Shown here one piece after another: positions 38,301 to 49,850 of a stretch of DNA of 64,000 nucleotides. Each line of letters begins with the position of its first letter. The first letter of the stretch is position 1. Source of the stretch: Mansonella perstans (taxonomy: Eukaryota; Nematoda; Chromadorea; Rhabditida; Onchocercidae); NCBI GenBank assembly GCA_037074765.1, contig JBAMDO010000024.1, positions 1 through 64,000 on the forward strand, given 5' to 3'. The notes beneath the pieces were generated by a model. The model saw nothing but the letters and a program-made list of their open reading frames with translations, did no database searches and was not told the DNA's origin. A program made the position numbers and the translations under genes.

Positions 38301-39147
38301 TATTCTCTCAACAACACATTATCATACTTAAATTGTTATTTGTGATGCATAATTTGCATTAATTATTTGTAACAACGCTAGATCTTCAATGCATCATCTG
38401 TGAAATTACTGAACTACCACCACATAGCTATTTCGAATATCCCGAAACCTATAACACAGAAACGAATTGATCGACGAATTATTCTTCTGGAAAATGAATT
38501 GAGTAAAATAACGCCAAATTTCAATAAACACTAAAAAATGAGGCAAAATTCGAAGCATACTGAATTCTTAGCAGTATAGACATATCTGGCTGCGCCATTT
38601 GCTATTTTATGACGCTGAAATACCAGTGATTGAATATCCGCCGCCATATTATTTGTTAATCGAGCAACAACACCCGAAGCCTGAAATTCTAACAAGTTTT
38701 CATTTTTTCATAATTTTATGAAATTTTTCGAATCATTTGAAAAAACTTCTTTTAAAAAAAATATTTTTAGCTTCAGTAATTTTGATATCATAACTTTCGT
38801 AATCCTTAATAATTTGGTTTATATTTTCTTTGGACATTCATTTGATTTATACTTTCTTTGGACTTTCATAACTGTCATCATTTATTATCAGCCTAAAAAG
38901 TATAATTCACTTAACTTTCAATTTAGAATATCGTCAAAAGCTTTATCCGCCTTTTTCCTAGTGTAACAATTTATAATAGCACGATAGGCTGATGTAACTA
39001 ATGACTGTATTAACTTTAAATCTAAGTTTTTCAATCTAAAAAAAAAATCCCAAATGAAACTACCTTGGAAATGACCGGTATTTCTTCTTTGACAACATTT
39101 TTGATTGGTGATACTGAAGGATACTCTCTCTTGATTTCTTTTACCAT
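35359..39147 (-). CDS. POLR1E: RNA polymerase I subunit A49 / POLR1E (PAF53)
   Basis: Eleven exons: 39064-39147, 38561-38680, 38112-38290, 37861-38005, 37656-37754, 37317-37473, 36797-36897, 36599-36692, 36075-36182, 35582-35687, 35359-35485. All phases close, giving about 439 residues (human POLR1E is about 420). Family features: an N-terminal heterodimerisation-like region (SLVFQRHKIANGAARYVYTA); a linker with ALTDNFGSVKR and NRRQIKD, like the family's LTEAFG...RRxNQV; a C-terminal winged-helix region (PREVYLLSNFLSDAEI, DRLLAHILCLAIILD, AKELGIAEPKITKIAVALGC); and a tail with LGTL before a basic end (QAKRRISDRAIARRAR). A49 acts in the nucleolus in Pol I initiation and elongation. The intron before the last exon uses a GTTAAT donor, the least certain junction. 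Start chosen at the first ATG. The gene is divergent from the sterol-reductase gene. Confidence 0.88.
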
Positions 39148-40134
39148 GTTCAACTTATATCCTACATCACATTTCATCAGATATCCTAAAAAGAATATAG
39201 CAAGTTTTTTCTTTCTTTTTCATTTTTTTTAAACAAACACCACCCCCCACATCACATCCAGGAAAATCACCGCGAAATCTCGGAATACTAAAACTAAAAC
39301 TAGACATATGCTGAAAAAATGGCCTGTAAAATAAGGAAGCGAGATGCAAAGTTGCATTTATAGTGAATAATTTAAGAATTATTAGCAAATTTAATTTAAC
39401 ACTGATTTTAATTAATGCTTTTAACTGACGAATTTTATTCCAAATGTGTAAAAATTTTTGAATTAACTCAATTAATGAAATTTAGTTTGAAAATGAAAAA
39501 ATTTTCAAGTGAATTTTGTTGAAAAAAACAAAACTGAAAACACAATTATGCAAATTACATAATTGTGTTTTTCTTTTGTATATCCAAAATGATTACTGAG
39601 AATATTTATGATGATAATACATTGAAGATATTTTCATCACTTATCACCTTTATCTGTCATTTTAAAACATTAAAATTGAAATGAAATATTCTATGTCATT
39701 ATTGTTTATTGTCAACAAATAACTATTGAAAAAATCAAACGTTTCTTCATAAATATATGTACGTTACGTGTAAATAAATACTTGCGCACGTAAGTATGTA
39801 TCTTTTACGCATTGGTCATTTTATATGCAAATATATTTTATCATTAATTAATTATTTCAATTATTTTAATTGGTCAAAGAAAAAGAAGCATTAATTAAGC
39901 ATAATGTCAACAACATAGACATTGTGTGTGTGTGTGTGTGTTTGAGATAATAGAGAGAAAATAAAAACTTGAGATGTAAAGTTTATTGTTTACAATGAAT
40001 AGCACAGAGGGTCAATTTCATAGCGATAATTTTGTGTAATAAATATTAGAGAGAAAGAGAGGGAGAGAATGGGACAGAGAGAGAGAAAGAGAGAGAGAGA
40101 AAGGAAAGATTAAATATAAAGAAATGTTGAACTG

Positions 40135-40318
40135 TCCCTTTCATTATTTGTGCAATGATAGCGGCCCTTTTCATTATTTGTGCAGTGATAGCAGCGCCGT
40201 ATCATCATCATTATCATTATCATTATTATCATCATTATCGTTATCGTTATCACTTTCGTTATCATTGTTATAGATAACAGTAGCCCTTTCATTATTTGTG
40301 CAATGATAGCAACATCGT
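40135..40318. repeat. Three copies of CCCTTTTCATTATTTGTGCA plus ATGATAGC
   Basis: Nearly identical copies begin at about 40136, 40167 and 40284, two of them followed by the same CRYCGTATCATCATCATTATC sequence. Confidence 0.8.
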
Positions 40319-40666
40319 ATCATCATCATTATCATCACCATTATTATTATCATTATCATCATCACCACCATCATTTATGATCATCATCATCATCATCATC
40401 AACACCAACATCATCATTATTATTATCGTCATCATTGTGATAACTAATAATAGCATAACAACTAAAATAGTTTACGCTTATTGCCCCAAAATAACTGAAC
40501 AGAATTCATTCATTATTCATAATAATCTATTTCTTTGTTCATGATAATCTTTATTCATGATAATCGATTCATTATTCATGATAATCTACTGATTGATTAG
40601 AAAAATTAGGTAAAAGAGTAGGAAAATGAAATTACACTTTTAGGAGTTGAGAGATTAATGTTGTAC

Positions 40667-40765
40667 AATAACAACAATAACGACAACAACAACAACAGCA
40701 ATAACAACAGCAACAACAACAACAAATACAATAACAGCAACAACAACAAGGACAGTAACAACAAT
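40667..40765. repeat. (AAC)n microsatellite in the sterol-reductase 5' region
   Basis: AACAACAAC with AATAAC interruptions, ending about 20 bases before the start codon and so probably in the promoter or 5' UTR. Confidence 0.85.
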
Positions 40766-40784
40766 AACAAAAATAAAAGCTATA

Positions 40785-42459
40785 ATGATGAATCGTAATG
40801 GTCGACGTTCATCATCACTTGTTGGCACACAGCATTTCAATTCATCAAGGCGATCATCGTATAATTTCAAAGAAATTAAACGTATTGAAATTGCTGAAGC
40901 ACAGGTAATTGTTTTAATTAATACAGGTAACTGTTTGATTTTTATTACAGGTAGCTATTTGATTTTTGATCAATTATTCAAATAGTTTTCTTTTACTTGG
41001 TAATGTACAGATAATTAGTTTTAATTGATTTTTTTTTTGTTGTACTACTATAATACAGGGCTGTGTGCTATTCAAAATTAAATAGTGCTGATTTTTTTTT
41101 TTGTTGAATTATCAAAAATTAATTAATGTTGCAAATTATACGTGAATTAATTAGTTGAATTATCAAAGATTAATTAATGCTATAAATTGTACGTAAATTA
41201 TTTAGTTGAATTATCAAAAATTAATTAATGCTATAAGTTGTACATGCAATTTTGAGCAGTCAAAATTTGAAAAGTTGTTTAAAAAATAAAAAAAAAATTT
41301 TTAAATATTTGAAATTATATTTCCTTGGCTCATAAATTTTTTCTTTTTTCTTTTTCTTTAAAAATAATGCAATTTTAAAATGTCTGTTATAACACACTCT
41401 GATAGTTCCTCTTTTCTTTGTCAATTTTCTTTTTTATTTTGCATTTTATACTGTTATTTTTATTGCAAATGTGTCATTCAAGTATCATAGAGTTTTAAAT
41501 TCCACATTTCAAAATTAACTGACATTTTAAAATTGAAGTATAATAAAATATAAACACCTTTCTTTTGAAGTAAAATTGAAAAATAAAATTGAATAAGATT
41601 TAATATTAGCAGAAAGAAAAAAAATGAAAAGTATATAAAAATAAATAAGATTTATTATTAGTAGAGAAAAGGAGAAAAAATTTTTACAATTTATTTCAAT
41701 CTGTTCTTAAAGGAATAAAAAATGAAAGTTTTATTTTTTTCTTTTTTCCCCATTTCAAAAATTATTGTAGTGTTGATCATTGTAATACTGCTGTTTTAAT
41801 TGTAATTTTTAATTTTTAATTTTTTTTAGAAAAAGCAAAATTTTTCATCTCAGCTACTTCTATCAGTTGTTTGTGGTGCGCCATTTTTTCTCTTTCTACA
41901 TCTTTATACAATCAGTAATTGTAATGGATCATTTGTTCAGGTAAATTATTATTTTATTTTAATTAACACAAATTATCAAAAAAGTTTTATTTTTTTGAAA
42001 TGTTTTTTCCTTTTCATTAAGTTGAATTTCAGGAATTTTTTATTTTCTCTTTTTATTAATTTTGAATTTTAGAAAGTTTTTTTCTTTTTTCAGTTTCTTC
42101 GAGTGTTATGGTTGGAAAATGTTGTTGATGTATTGGTGGAAATTTTTCCAACACCATTTTCATCATCGATAGCGTGGCGAATTTTAATTTTTATCATACT
42201 TTTACAATTGCTCTTTTATCTTATCATACCTAAAGATTACGCAACGATCGTTAACAGTATGGGTATGGAATTATATGGTTGCATTTTATTTTAATAAATT
42301 ACAGTAATTATTTTTAGATCAGTTAAAATCTCTAATTATGTTTTCATCCAAGAAATAGCTATTTAACTTAAGAAGAAAAAGTCTTAAATAAATAAGGAAA
42401 TGAAAAAATTAACCGGAAAAATTGATTATTGCAAAAAATATTAAAAAGGTATTGTTTTA

Positions 42460-42516
<57 letters not shown>

Positions 42517-45500
42517 AATTATTATTATATTCGGAATAGTTTATTATGATATTTCTTGAATAGTTTATTATTATTATATCCGAAATAGTTTTTTTGTATG
42601 TTTATGCAGTTTTCAGAAGGAGATGGAAAAATTGACTATTACAAAAGATATTATTATTATTATATCTGGAATAGTTTTTTAGTTTCTTTATGCAATTTCA
42701 GGAGAACGTAAACGTTATGCAGTGAATTCGTTTCAATCGTGCCTTCTTGTAATACTATTATTCATCTTTGGCTCTTCACTAGGCTTCTACAATGCATCAG
42801 TCATTTATATAAATTGGATTCACATTTTATCATTGTTAAATTTTTTATCCATAATTATGGTTTTATTATTGTATGCACGAGAACGAATTAATAATGATGA
42901 TAATAATAATAATGATAACACTTGTAAGTAATATTAAAGTTAAGTTAAATTTATAATGATAATGCAAACAAAAGCAATTTTATTTGATAAAATTTGTAAT
43001 TTTGAAATAATTTAGCTACTGACTATTTTTGACTATTGTAGTTAGCTTGACCATTTCTGACCATTGCAGAAATTAATTGATATTTGATAATTTAATGAAA
43101 TTAAAATTGATGAAGTAAAAAGATTAACATAAAATGTAAAAGTAAAAAAAAAAGATGATTTTATTACTTTTAAAAAAGAAAGTTTAATTTTTTTCTTCAA
43201 AAATATGTTGGAATTTAAATTTATAAATTGTTTCTTTTGTTTAATAAAAATTTATTAAAAAAGAAGTTAAAAAAATCAAAAGTAAAGTTTTGGCCAATTG
43301 TTGATTCGAAATAATTTAAATTTTTTTTTTATGTTAATTTTTAATTAACGAAGCAAAAAAAAATTAAAACTTTCTTTTTATTTATTTAATCAATTTTAAC
43401 TAATTTTTTTCAATCTATTTTTTTCAGCTGATATTATCAGTGATTTATTTTTTGGCACTACTCTAACACCAATGATTTACTCGGTTGATCTCAAACATTT
43501 TATCACCTATCGAATTGCTCGAACATTATGGCCATTATATATTATTTCATCTCTTCATTACAATTATTCATTTTATGGCACAATCAATAGTTAATATTTT
43601 TGTATTATGATCATTTATACATGTCTTTTTGCATTCATTGTTTGAAAAATCATTAATTAATTTGAAACTTGAAAATTTGAACAAGAAAAAAATCGGCAAT
43701 CGAATTCCTTTATGCTTTTCTGATTAGTTATTAATTTAAATGTTAGCTTGGTTTTTTCTTCTTTTCTTTTCTGGCAAATTATTTTGATCAGAGTGATCGT
43801 TGTTGTAGCAGTTGTTTAATGGGAAACCGGAAGCATAGTCGCATTTTGAATAATATATTAATCAAAGCCAAACATTTTGAGAATTGTCCATTAGGCATTG
43901 CCAATTCTTTCAAATGTTCATTTGTAAAAATATCCGACACTTCAATTATCAGAATGATCATAAAAATTAGTGAATTTGTATCACTTCTAATTAATTTATA
44001 AATCATTTCTGATTTATTTAATTTCTTTGCTTGAATTTGATTTTTTCAATAAACGAAATTTTCTTTTTTCCTTTTTGCATTCCTCAATTACAGTAATCTT
44101 TTTTTTACGGATTTTTTCTCGTATTTTTTAATTTTTTTTTCTTACAGATAATTTACTTACCTGCGCAATTTTACAACTTATTTATATCGGTAAAACACAT
44201 TGGTATGAGCATTTGCAATATAGTCAACTGGATGCACAAAATAAAAAAGCAGGTTTGTCCAGGTTTATTTATAATGTTTATAATTTTCAAATTTCCGGCA
44301 TTGATCCGTGATTCGTAATTTAATAGTAAATTAAAAGATTTTTTTTTTTAATAAATATTATTATGTACACAGAAATTTAACCATTCTTTTCTTTGATATT
44401 TTATTTTTCTCCAAATTCAATTAAATTTGAAATTGAAATTTGAAAACTTCAAACAAGTATATAAAATTATTAAAATAAAAATAATTTTTTTTTGTTAGAA
44501 AAAAAAGAAAAGTAATGAGAGGATTTTTCAAGTAATAGTAAAATAATATCTATCAAATGAAAGAGAGTAATGAAAGGAAAGATATTTGAATGTTTTTGAA
44601 AAAATTTTATGAAACAACTTCTTTATTTAAATGGCTTAGTGAAATTAATGAAAAAATATTATAAAAATTATTTATAAATGTTTTTTTTTATAAATTTAAG
44701 AAATGGCGAATAAGAATGAATGAAAATTGAGTATTTTGGTTATTTAAAAAAAGAAAAAAATTGGCCTTAGAAATTGCACTTCATTAATTTCACTGAGTCA
44801 TTAAAGAAGCCATTAATTAATTTCTTATCAGTTTTGATTAAAGAAGTCATTAATTAATTCCTTATCAGTTTAGCCTCAACCAATCTTATCCATGTTCTTG
44901 TGTTTAAGACTTATCCTTATCAATTTGATCTCTTTTAATCTTATCTATATTTCGGCTTTGAAATTCATCCTTATAACCAATTTTGACTCTTACATCCTTA
45001 TCCATATCGCTATCTGAGAGAGATTTATTCTTATTCTTCCTATCAGTTTTATCACTGCTGCAATCACACCCATATTTCTCTGTGTCCGAGACTCATCCTT
45101 ATTAATTTTAATCCACCCTTAAAATCTTATCCATATATTTCTTTATTTATATCTATATATCTTTGTCTAAAACTTATCCTCCCTTACTTCTTTGATAATC
45201 TCACAGTGTAAAATTCATCCTTTAGCAGTGCTAACTCTCAAATTCTTATCCATATTGCTATCTGCGAGAGGCTTATCAATTTTCTCCTCTTGCAGTCATA
45301 TCCATACCTCTTTGTTGCAAAAAGAGAAAAAAAATATGGCAAGGATGAAAGTTGTAATTTCTAGAACATCTGCTAGTATCCTTCAATTTTGAATTTGCTC
45401 CATTTCTAGTTTAAAATAAAACCGTGTACATTCGCTCCCCAGAGATATGTTCACTAAAAAATGGACATAAAAAAAAGATTCTTTTTCACATAGTTAATAG

Positions 45501-47479
45501 AGAGATTTGTAATCAATGATGGTCCGAAAAATTCATAATCCAATAAGTTAGTTCAATTACATCTGTAGAAAAAAAAAAAAGAAAAATAAAAAACAGGGAT
45601 TTTGATCTTTTTAATTAATACATTTAAAGTTTTGTATTGAAATTTATTTTTCAGTTGTTGTAAAATTTATCATTTTTCAAACTTTCTATTCCATATGCTA
45701 TAAGCAAACGAAAAAAAAAAAGGAAAGCCAAAATATGATTCTTTGTCCTCCGTTTGAAAAAGATTAGTTAGTCATCATTGATTCATTAATTTAAAAAAAA
45801 GTAAATAAGAAAAAACGAATTTTTTTTAAAATTTCATTTGAAATTTAATTTTTTTTAAATAGAAAAGTTTGATTTTTTTTTTTTATTTTTAAACTTTCAT
45901 ATATCTCATCGCTATAAAAAAAAAGGTTAAAGTAATGGTCATTGGTCAAGAAAACTTTTAGAATATTGTTTTAGCAATTGTTTGCGTAATTCAAATTTAA
46001 AAAGTTTGCTTTGTAATATTTTTAGGATTTTTCTATGTTTGGCAAACACTTGTACTTCATCCCGCATTTGATGCAACACCGATAACAGTACTTGTAAAAT
46101 GGACCATTGTATTATCACTACCAATCAATATTGCATTATTTATCATTTGTATCATTGCAATGTATGCGACAGTTAACAGTGATCAACAACGTGTGACATT
46201 TCGACTTGCAAATGGAAATATGAAAATTTGGAATGAAGATCCATTCTTCATTACGGCTAAATATCGACGTGAAAATGGTGAAATTGGTGCAAATTTACTT
46301 TTAGGTAAGTATATTGCCAATAAATTCACTCTTAAGTAAGTGTATTTTAGTATATATATATTTACTTTTAGATAAGTTTATTGCCAACGAATTTATTTTC
46401 AGGTAAACATATTGCTAACAAATTTTTTTTTTCGAAAGTTGAAAGTTCAATTTAATTTGACAATTAATTGTTTTGTTTTTAAGTTTCTCAATTAATTTGT
46501 GCGATTAATTTGTAACGAAACAATTAACTTGTAAGAGAACAATTAATTGTACAAAATTAATTAATTTGTTTTCATTTGTCTTTATTACCGTCTAAACTTG
46601 ACAATGTTTTTTGTGGTAAGAAAAAATTTTTATTTGCACAATTAAAGCAAATTAATGTTTATTTTTAACTTGCACAATTAATTTGTGCAATTAATTTACA
46701 ATTAAACAATTAATTTTTAAAAATAGAAACAAATTAATTTGACAAAATTAATTAATTTGTTTTCATTTATCTTTGTTACCGCCAATGCTGGATAATTCTT
46801 TTTTTTTTAATTTTATTTTTGATAAATTTAAGAAATGAAATAAATTTTCTCCTAAACATTTTATTAAAGTAACTATGAATTAGTAGAATTTTTTTTCTAC
46901 AGGAAGCGGTTGGTGGGGATTGTGTCGACATCCAAATTACTTTTTTGAATGGCTTACATTTGCCTGTTGGACAATTTTACAAGGAACAAATAATAATACA
47001 TTCTTCAATTATTTTCCACTCATTTTCCTAACATGTCATCTGTATTTACGGTTAAAATATGATGAATTAAGGTAAATTTTAATTTTGCAAAAATAAAAAT
47101 TCAAAAATTATTGAACTTTTAATTTTCAGCAAAAATAAATGAAAATTCCAAAAATTCTACTTCATACATACATATCTTCTTTACAAAAAAAAACAAAAAA
47201 TATTTGAATAGTACCGCAAACTGCACATAACAATTACTTTTGCTAAGGCTAATAATAAGTTTGGAAAAGAAAAAAAATCGGAAAAAATCAATCAAAAATT
47301 GGAATTGAAATTTTAAGAAAAGAACTTTAAACGCAGTATTTTAAAGAAATATAATAAAAGTTTTTATAATAATGATGATTAAATTTTTTTCTTTTTTCAG
47401 ATGTTTAGCAAAATATGGACCATATTGGTTGCAGTATCGTAATCGAGTGAAATGTTTACTCATTCCTTTGCTATTTTAA
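40785..47479 (+). CDS. ERG4/ERG24-LBR family sterol reductase-like membrane protein
   Basis: Nine exons: 40785-40904, 41830-41940, 42094-42262, 42702-42923, 43428-43589, 44148-44252, 46026-46304, 46903-47071, 47401-47479. Phases close and give about 471 residues, a usual length for DHCR7/TM7SF2. A short Arg/Ser-rich N-terminus precedes many hydrophobic segments. Family landmarks: GERKRYAVNSFQS (cf. the family's NGxQ segment), DLFFGTTLTP, a C-terminal GSGWWGLCRHPNYFFEW and CLAKYGPYWLQYRNRV. RHPNY places it nearer TM7SF2/LBR than DHCR7; no Tudor domain is seen. Odd points: the first signature (GxxLNPR) reads GTTLTPM, so its Asn and Arg are replaced. In the second signature only part of H-R-x-x-R-D remains. 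The usual Asp after NYxG is Glu. It may be a catalytically altered or structural paralogue. AATAAA sites at 47653 and 47671. Confidence 0.85.
40901..40956. repeat. Triplicated donor site at sterol-reductase exon 1
   Basis: The exon end ACAG|GTAATTG is followed by ACAG|GTAACTG and ACAG|GTAGCTA after 22 and 24 bases. The intervening sequence is also related (TGTTTTAATTAATACAGG / TGTTTGATTTTTATTACAGG). Only the first donor keeps the frame with exon 2. Confidence 0.75.
42452..42520. repeat. (ATT)n microsatellite in sterol-reductase intron 3
   Basis: About 20 ATT units. Confidence 0.95.
44820..45330. repeat. Degenerate repeat CTTATCCATATMTCT in sterol-reductase intron 6
   Basis: Recurring TCTTATCCATAT, GAGACTCATCCTTAT and TTTGATCTC blocks over about 500 bp of the long intron. 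Confidence 0.6.
46298..46425. repeat. Duplicated donor region at sterol-reductase exon 7
   Basis: TTACTTTTAGGTAAGTATATTGCC recurs as TTACTTTTAGATAAGTTTATTGCC at about 46364 and, more diverged, as TTTTCAGGTAAACATATTGC at about 46398. Confidence 0.7.
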
Positions 47480-47652
47480 AAATAATTTCAAATTAAATTT
47501 CATTACAAAAGACGAAAAAAAAATGGACATCCTACTAATTTAATTTAACTTTAAATTTAATTAGCTTTTTTCATAATCTTTCAGCAAATATGAGCTTTTT
47601 GGCTTTCATACAAATCTTTGACGGGATCGATATCAAATATTCGAATTCATTA

Positions 47653-47676
47653 AATAAAATTGAAATCGAAAATAAA
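47653..47676 (+). terminator. Polyadenylation signals of the sterol-reductase gene
   Basis: Two AATAAA hexamers (47653-47658 and 47671-47676) about 175-200 bases after the stop codon, before the convergent PPxY gene ends at 47891. Confidence 0.45.
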
Positions 47677-47890
47677 TAATTTGTGTATTTGAGAAAGTTT
47701 TTTTTTCGCAAAATTGTTATTTGTTAATTGAATGGTTAATTAACTGTGTGTGTGTGTGTTTTTTTGATAAAATTTTATTATTTCAAATTTGAAATTTGAA
47801 ATTCGACGCCTAAAAAAACAAACAAACAGGTTTTATTATTTCATTTAATATCGTTGGACAAGAAAGAAAAAATTCGAATTTATTCATTAA

Positions 47891-49239
47891 TCAAAATCGT
47901 ATTGGTCGACATTCACTGAAAAATTCATCCAAAAGTGCATCTTCATAGGTAGGTGGTGGTGATGTACCGTATTGGGTTGGTGGATTTATGGAATAAGTTG
48001 GAGGGGATGTACGATTGGTTAGCAATGGTACATTCACCTGATTGCCTGATTTAGCTTTATAAAGCTCTCTTTTTCGTTGTCGCATATTACGAGCTTCTGG
48101 AAATTGCTGATAGGCTTTTAATAACTGAATTCAAAGGTTAAAGGTGATGAAAATTTGATAGTTCGATCATATACGGTAATTATTAAGAGCAGTATGAAAT
48201 TTTCCTACATCTAACATATAATTTAAATCATTATGAAAAAAGTACAAGCAAAAATTATAATGACAACAGCAATGAAATTTCAAATTATAAGTTACGAAGT
48301 TTAATTTCAAAAATTTTAGTTTAATTAAATGCAAACACTACTTTTAATAATTAAATTTTTTTTTTGATGAACGATTGATAGTACATATATAACTGTGTTT
48401 CTTTTTTTCAGTAGAGGAGGAATATCATCAAAATTATAATTTCACTGATAATTAAATATAAATCTAAACAAAAAAGAAAAGAATCAACAATTTCAAAATT
48501 TCAAATACAATGAGAATTTTTAGGATTAAATTAATTTGTTCCATTTTAAAATGAATATAATAACTGTTTTTAAATTTTTAAAAAATTTTTAGCTTAAATT
48601 AAAAATTGTTTAAATTTTTTTTTTACCAAATAATTTTCATAACTGAAAAAATAAGACAATAAGATTAACTCAATAATTTCGAAATTCTCTTTTCTTATTT
48701 AATGAATCATTTAGTATGTAAAAAAAAAGAAGACTTTCTCAAAATTGCAATAATTAATAATTTTTATCGCGGAAATATACGAATAAATAAAATATGTTTT
48801 TTTTTTCCTTTTTTTCTTTAATGTCCTCTTAGAAATCTATAATCTACTGTTCTATTTTTAATCAGTATAATATCAGAAAAAAGTTTTCGCAAAAAAAAAA
48901 AAAAAAAAAAAAAAATAAAAAAAAAAAAACGAAAATAGCAATTAATGAATTAACTAACTAACTTTGTATTGTTCGAAAATTTTTTTCACGTAAACGTGCT
49001 GTTATCCGTTGCACCACACGTCGTGTACGTCGTATTTCCACAATTTTATCCAATTCCCATTGCTTACATTTATTTATTCCAATGATCATTGCAATTACCA
49101 TAGCAATACAGAAGAGAATTGTTGGTAGGATAATTGTTGTTACAACATCTGTTGAAGGCACGTAATATGCTTTAGGCATTTGAACGATACGATGATGCAT
49201 CATCGTCGTTTGATTGATCAATCCGAAAGCAATGCTCAT
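47891..49239 (-). CDS. Small single-pass membrane protein with PPxY motifs (unrecognised)
   Basis: Two exons: 48963-49239 and 47891-48114 (or to 48124). The first begins MSIAFGLINQTT with a possible N-glycosylation site. It has one strong membrane segment at residues ~33-55 (VTTIILPTILFCIAMVIAMI), then a very basic stretch (EIRRTRRVVQRITARLREK). The second is a cytoplasmic-type tail with SPPTYS and PPPTYEDALL, typical PPxY ligands of WW domains, as in NEDD4-type E3 ligases. The junction is uncertain: the donor at 48962 leaves one extra base, and only a weak AAAAG acceptor keeps frame; the better TTCAG acceptor would need a phase-0 donor or a missed exon. Total about 166 residues. The layout recalls sarcoglycan or Shisa-type adaptors, but I cannot assign a family. 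Several short upstream AUG frames precede the ATG. Confidence 0.6.
48894..48930. repeat. Poly(A) run in the intron of the PPxY gene
   Basis: Nearly uninterrupted A/T-strand homopolymer of about 37 bp. Length may be unreliable in assembly. Confidence 0.8.
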
Positions 49240-49538
49240 CTCATCTTTTACTCATTCCAATTTTTTTTTAGCCATTAAAATGAATGCTTTTTTTTTTTAC
49301 TTGCCGTTTACATCAGTGAAAATTCCTGGAATGGAAAAAAGAAAGAAAGAAAGCCATCAATGACTATCAAATATTCTATCCGGAAACTTATATGGGAATG
49401 TACACGGAAGCTTTTTGATCCGGACATTTTTATATACTAAATAAATATTTTATCCGGAAACATATACTAAATAAACGTATATGGGAATGCATACGGAACA
49501 TTTTTATACTAAATAAATACGTATATTAAACAAATATA

Positions 49539-49850
49539 TTGCAAATGGAAAACAGTTATGGCCAATCAATCATTACTCTTATAGTTGCATAATTTAAGGC
49601 TCAATTCTATTGTAAATGGAAAACAGTTATGGCCAATCAACTCATTACTCTTACAGTTGCATAATTTAAGGCTCAATTCTATTGCAAATGGAAAACAGTT
49701 ATGGCCAATCAACTCATTACTCTTATAGTTGCATAATTTAAGGCTCAATTCTATTGCAAATGGAAAACAGTTATGGCCAATCAACTCATTACTCTTATAG
49801 TTGCATAATTTAAGGCTCAATTTTATTGCAAATGGAAAATGATTATGGCA
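49539..49850. repeat. Tandem repeat of 72 bp, about four copies
   Basis: Units run from ATTGCAAATGGAAAACAGTT through ATGGCCAATCAACTCATTAC to TTGCATAATTTAAGGCTCAA. Copies differ at only a few positions; the first is about 2 bp shorter. Because 72 is divisible by three, a repetitive minus-strand frame stays open, but there is no other sign of a gene. Confidence 0.9.

Larger units (their letters stand above)
39148..40784. promoter_or_regulatory. Divergent intergenic region between POLR1E and the sterol-reductase gene
   Basis: About 1.6 kb that should contain both promoters. It holds a (GT)n tract (39921-39940), a GA tract (40041-40110), a thrice-repeated element with a GATA core (40135-40315), ATC-type repeats (40201-40440) and an (AAC)n tract (40667-40765) ending just before the sterol-reductase ATG. 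No TATA box is evident. Confidence 0.5.

Noticed and set aside
40655..40870. Minus-strand Val/Ile-rich frame
   Set aside because: Reverse reading of the (AAC)n tract and sterol-reductase exon 1.
49300..49332. Possible mini-exon (TTCCAG ... GTAAAA) before the PPxY gene
   Set aside because: Its phase does not join to the next exon and no good acceptor follows; more likely 5' UTR or chance.
49539..49850. CRISPR-like array
   Set aside because: Units are contiguous 72-bp copies without unique spacers, in eukaryotic DNA.
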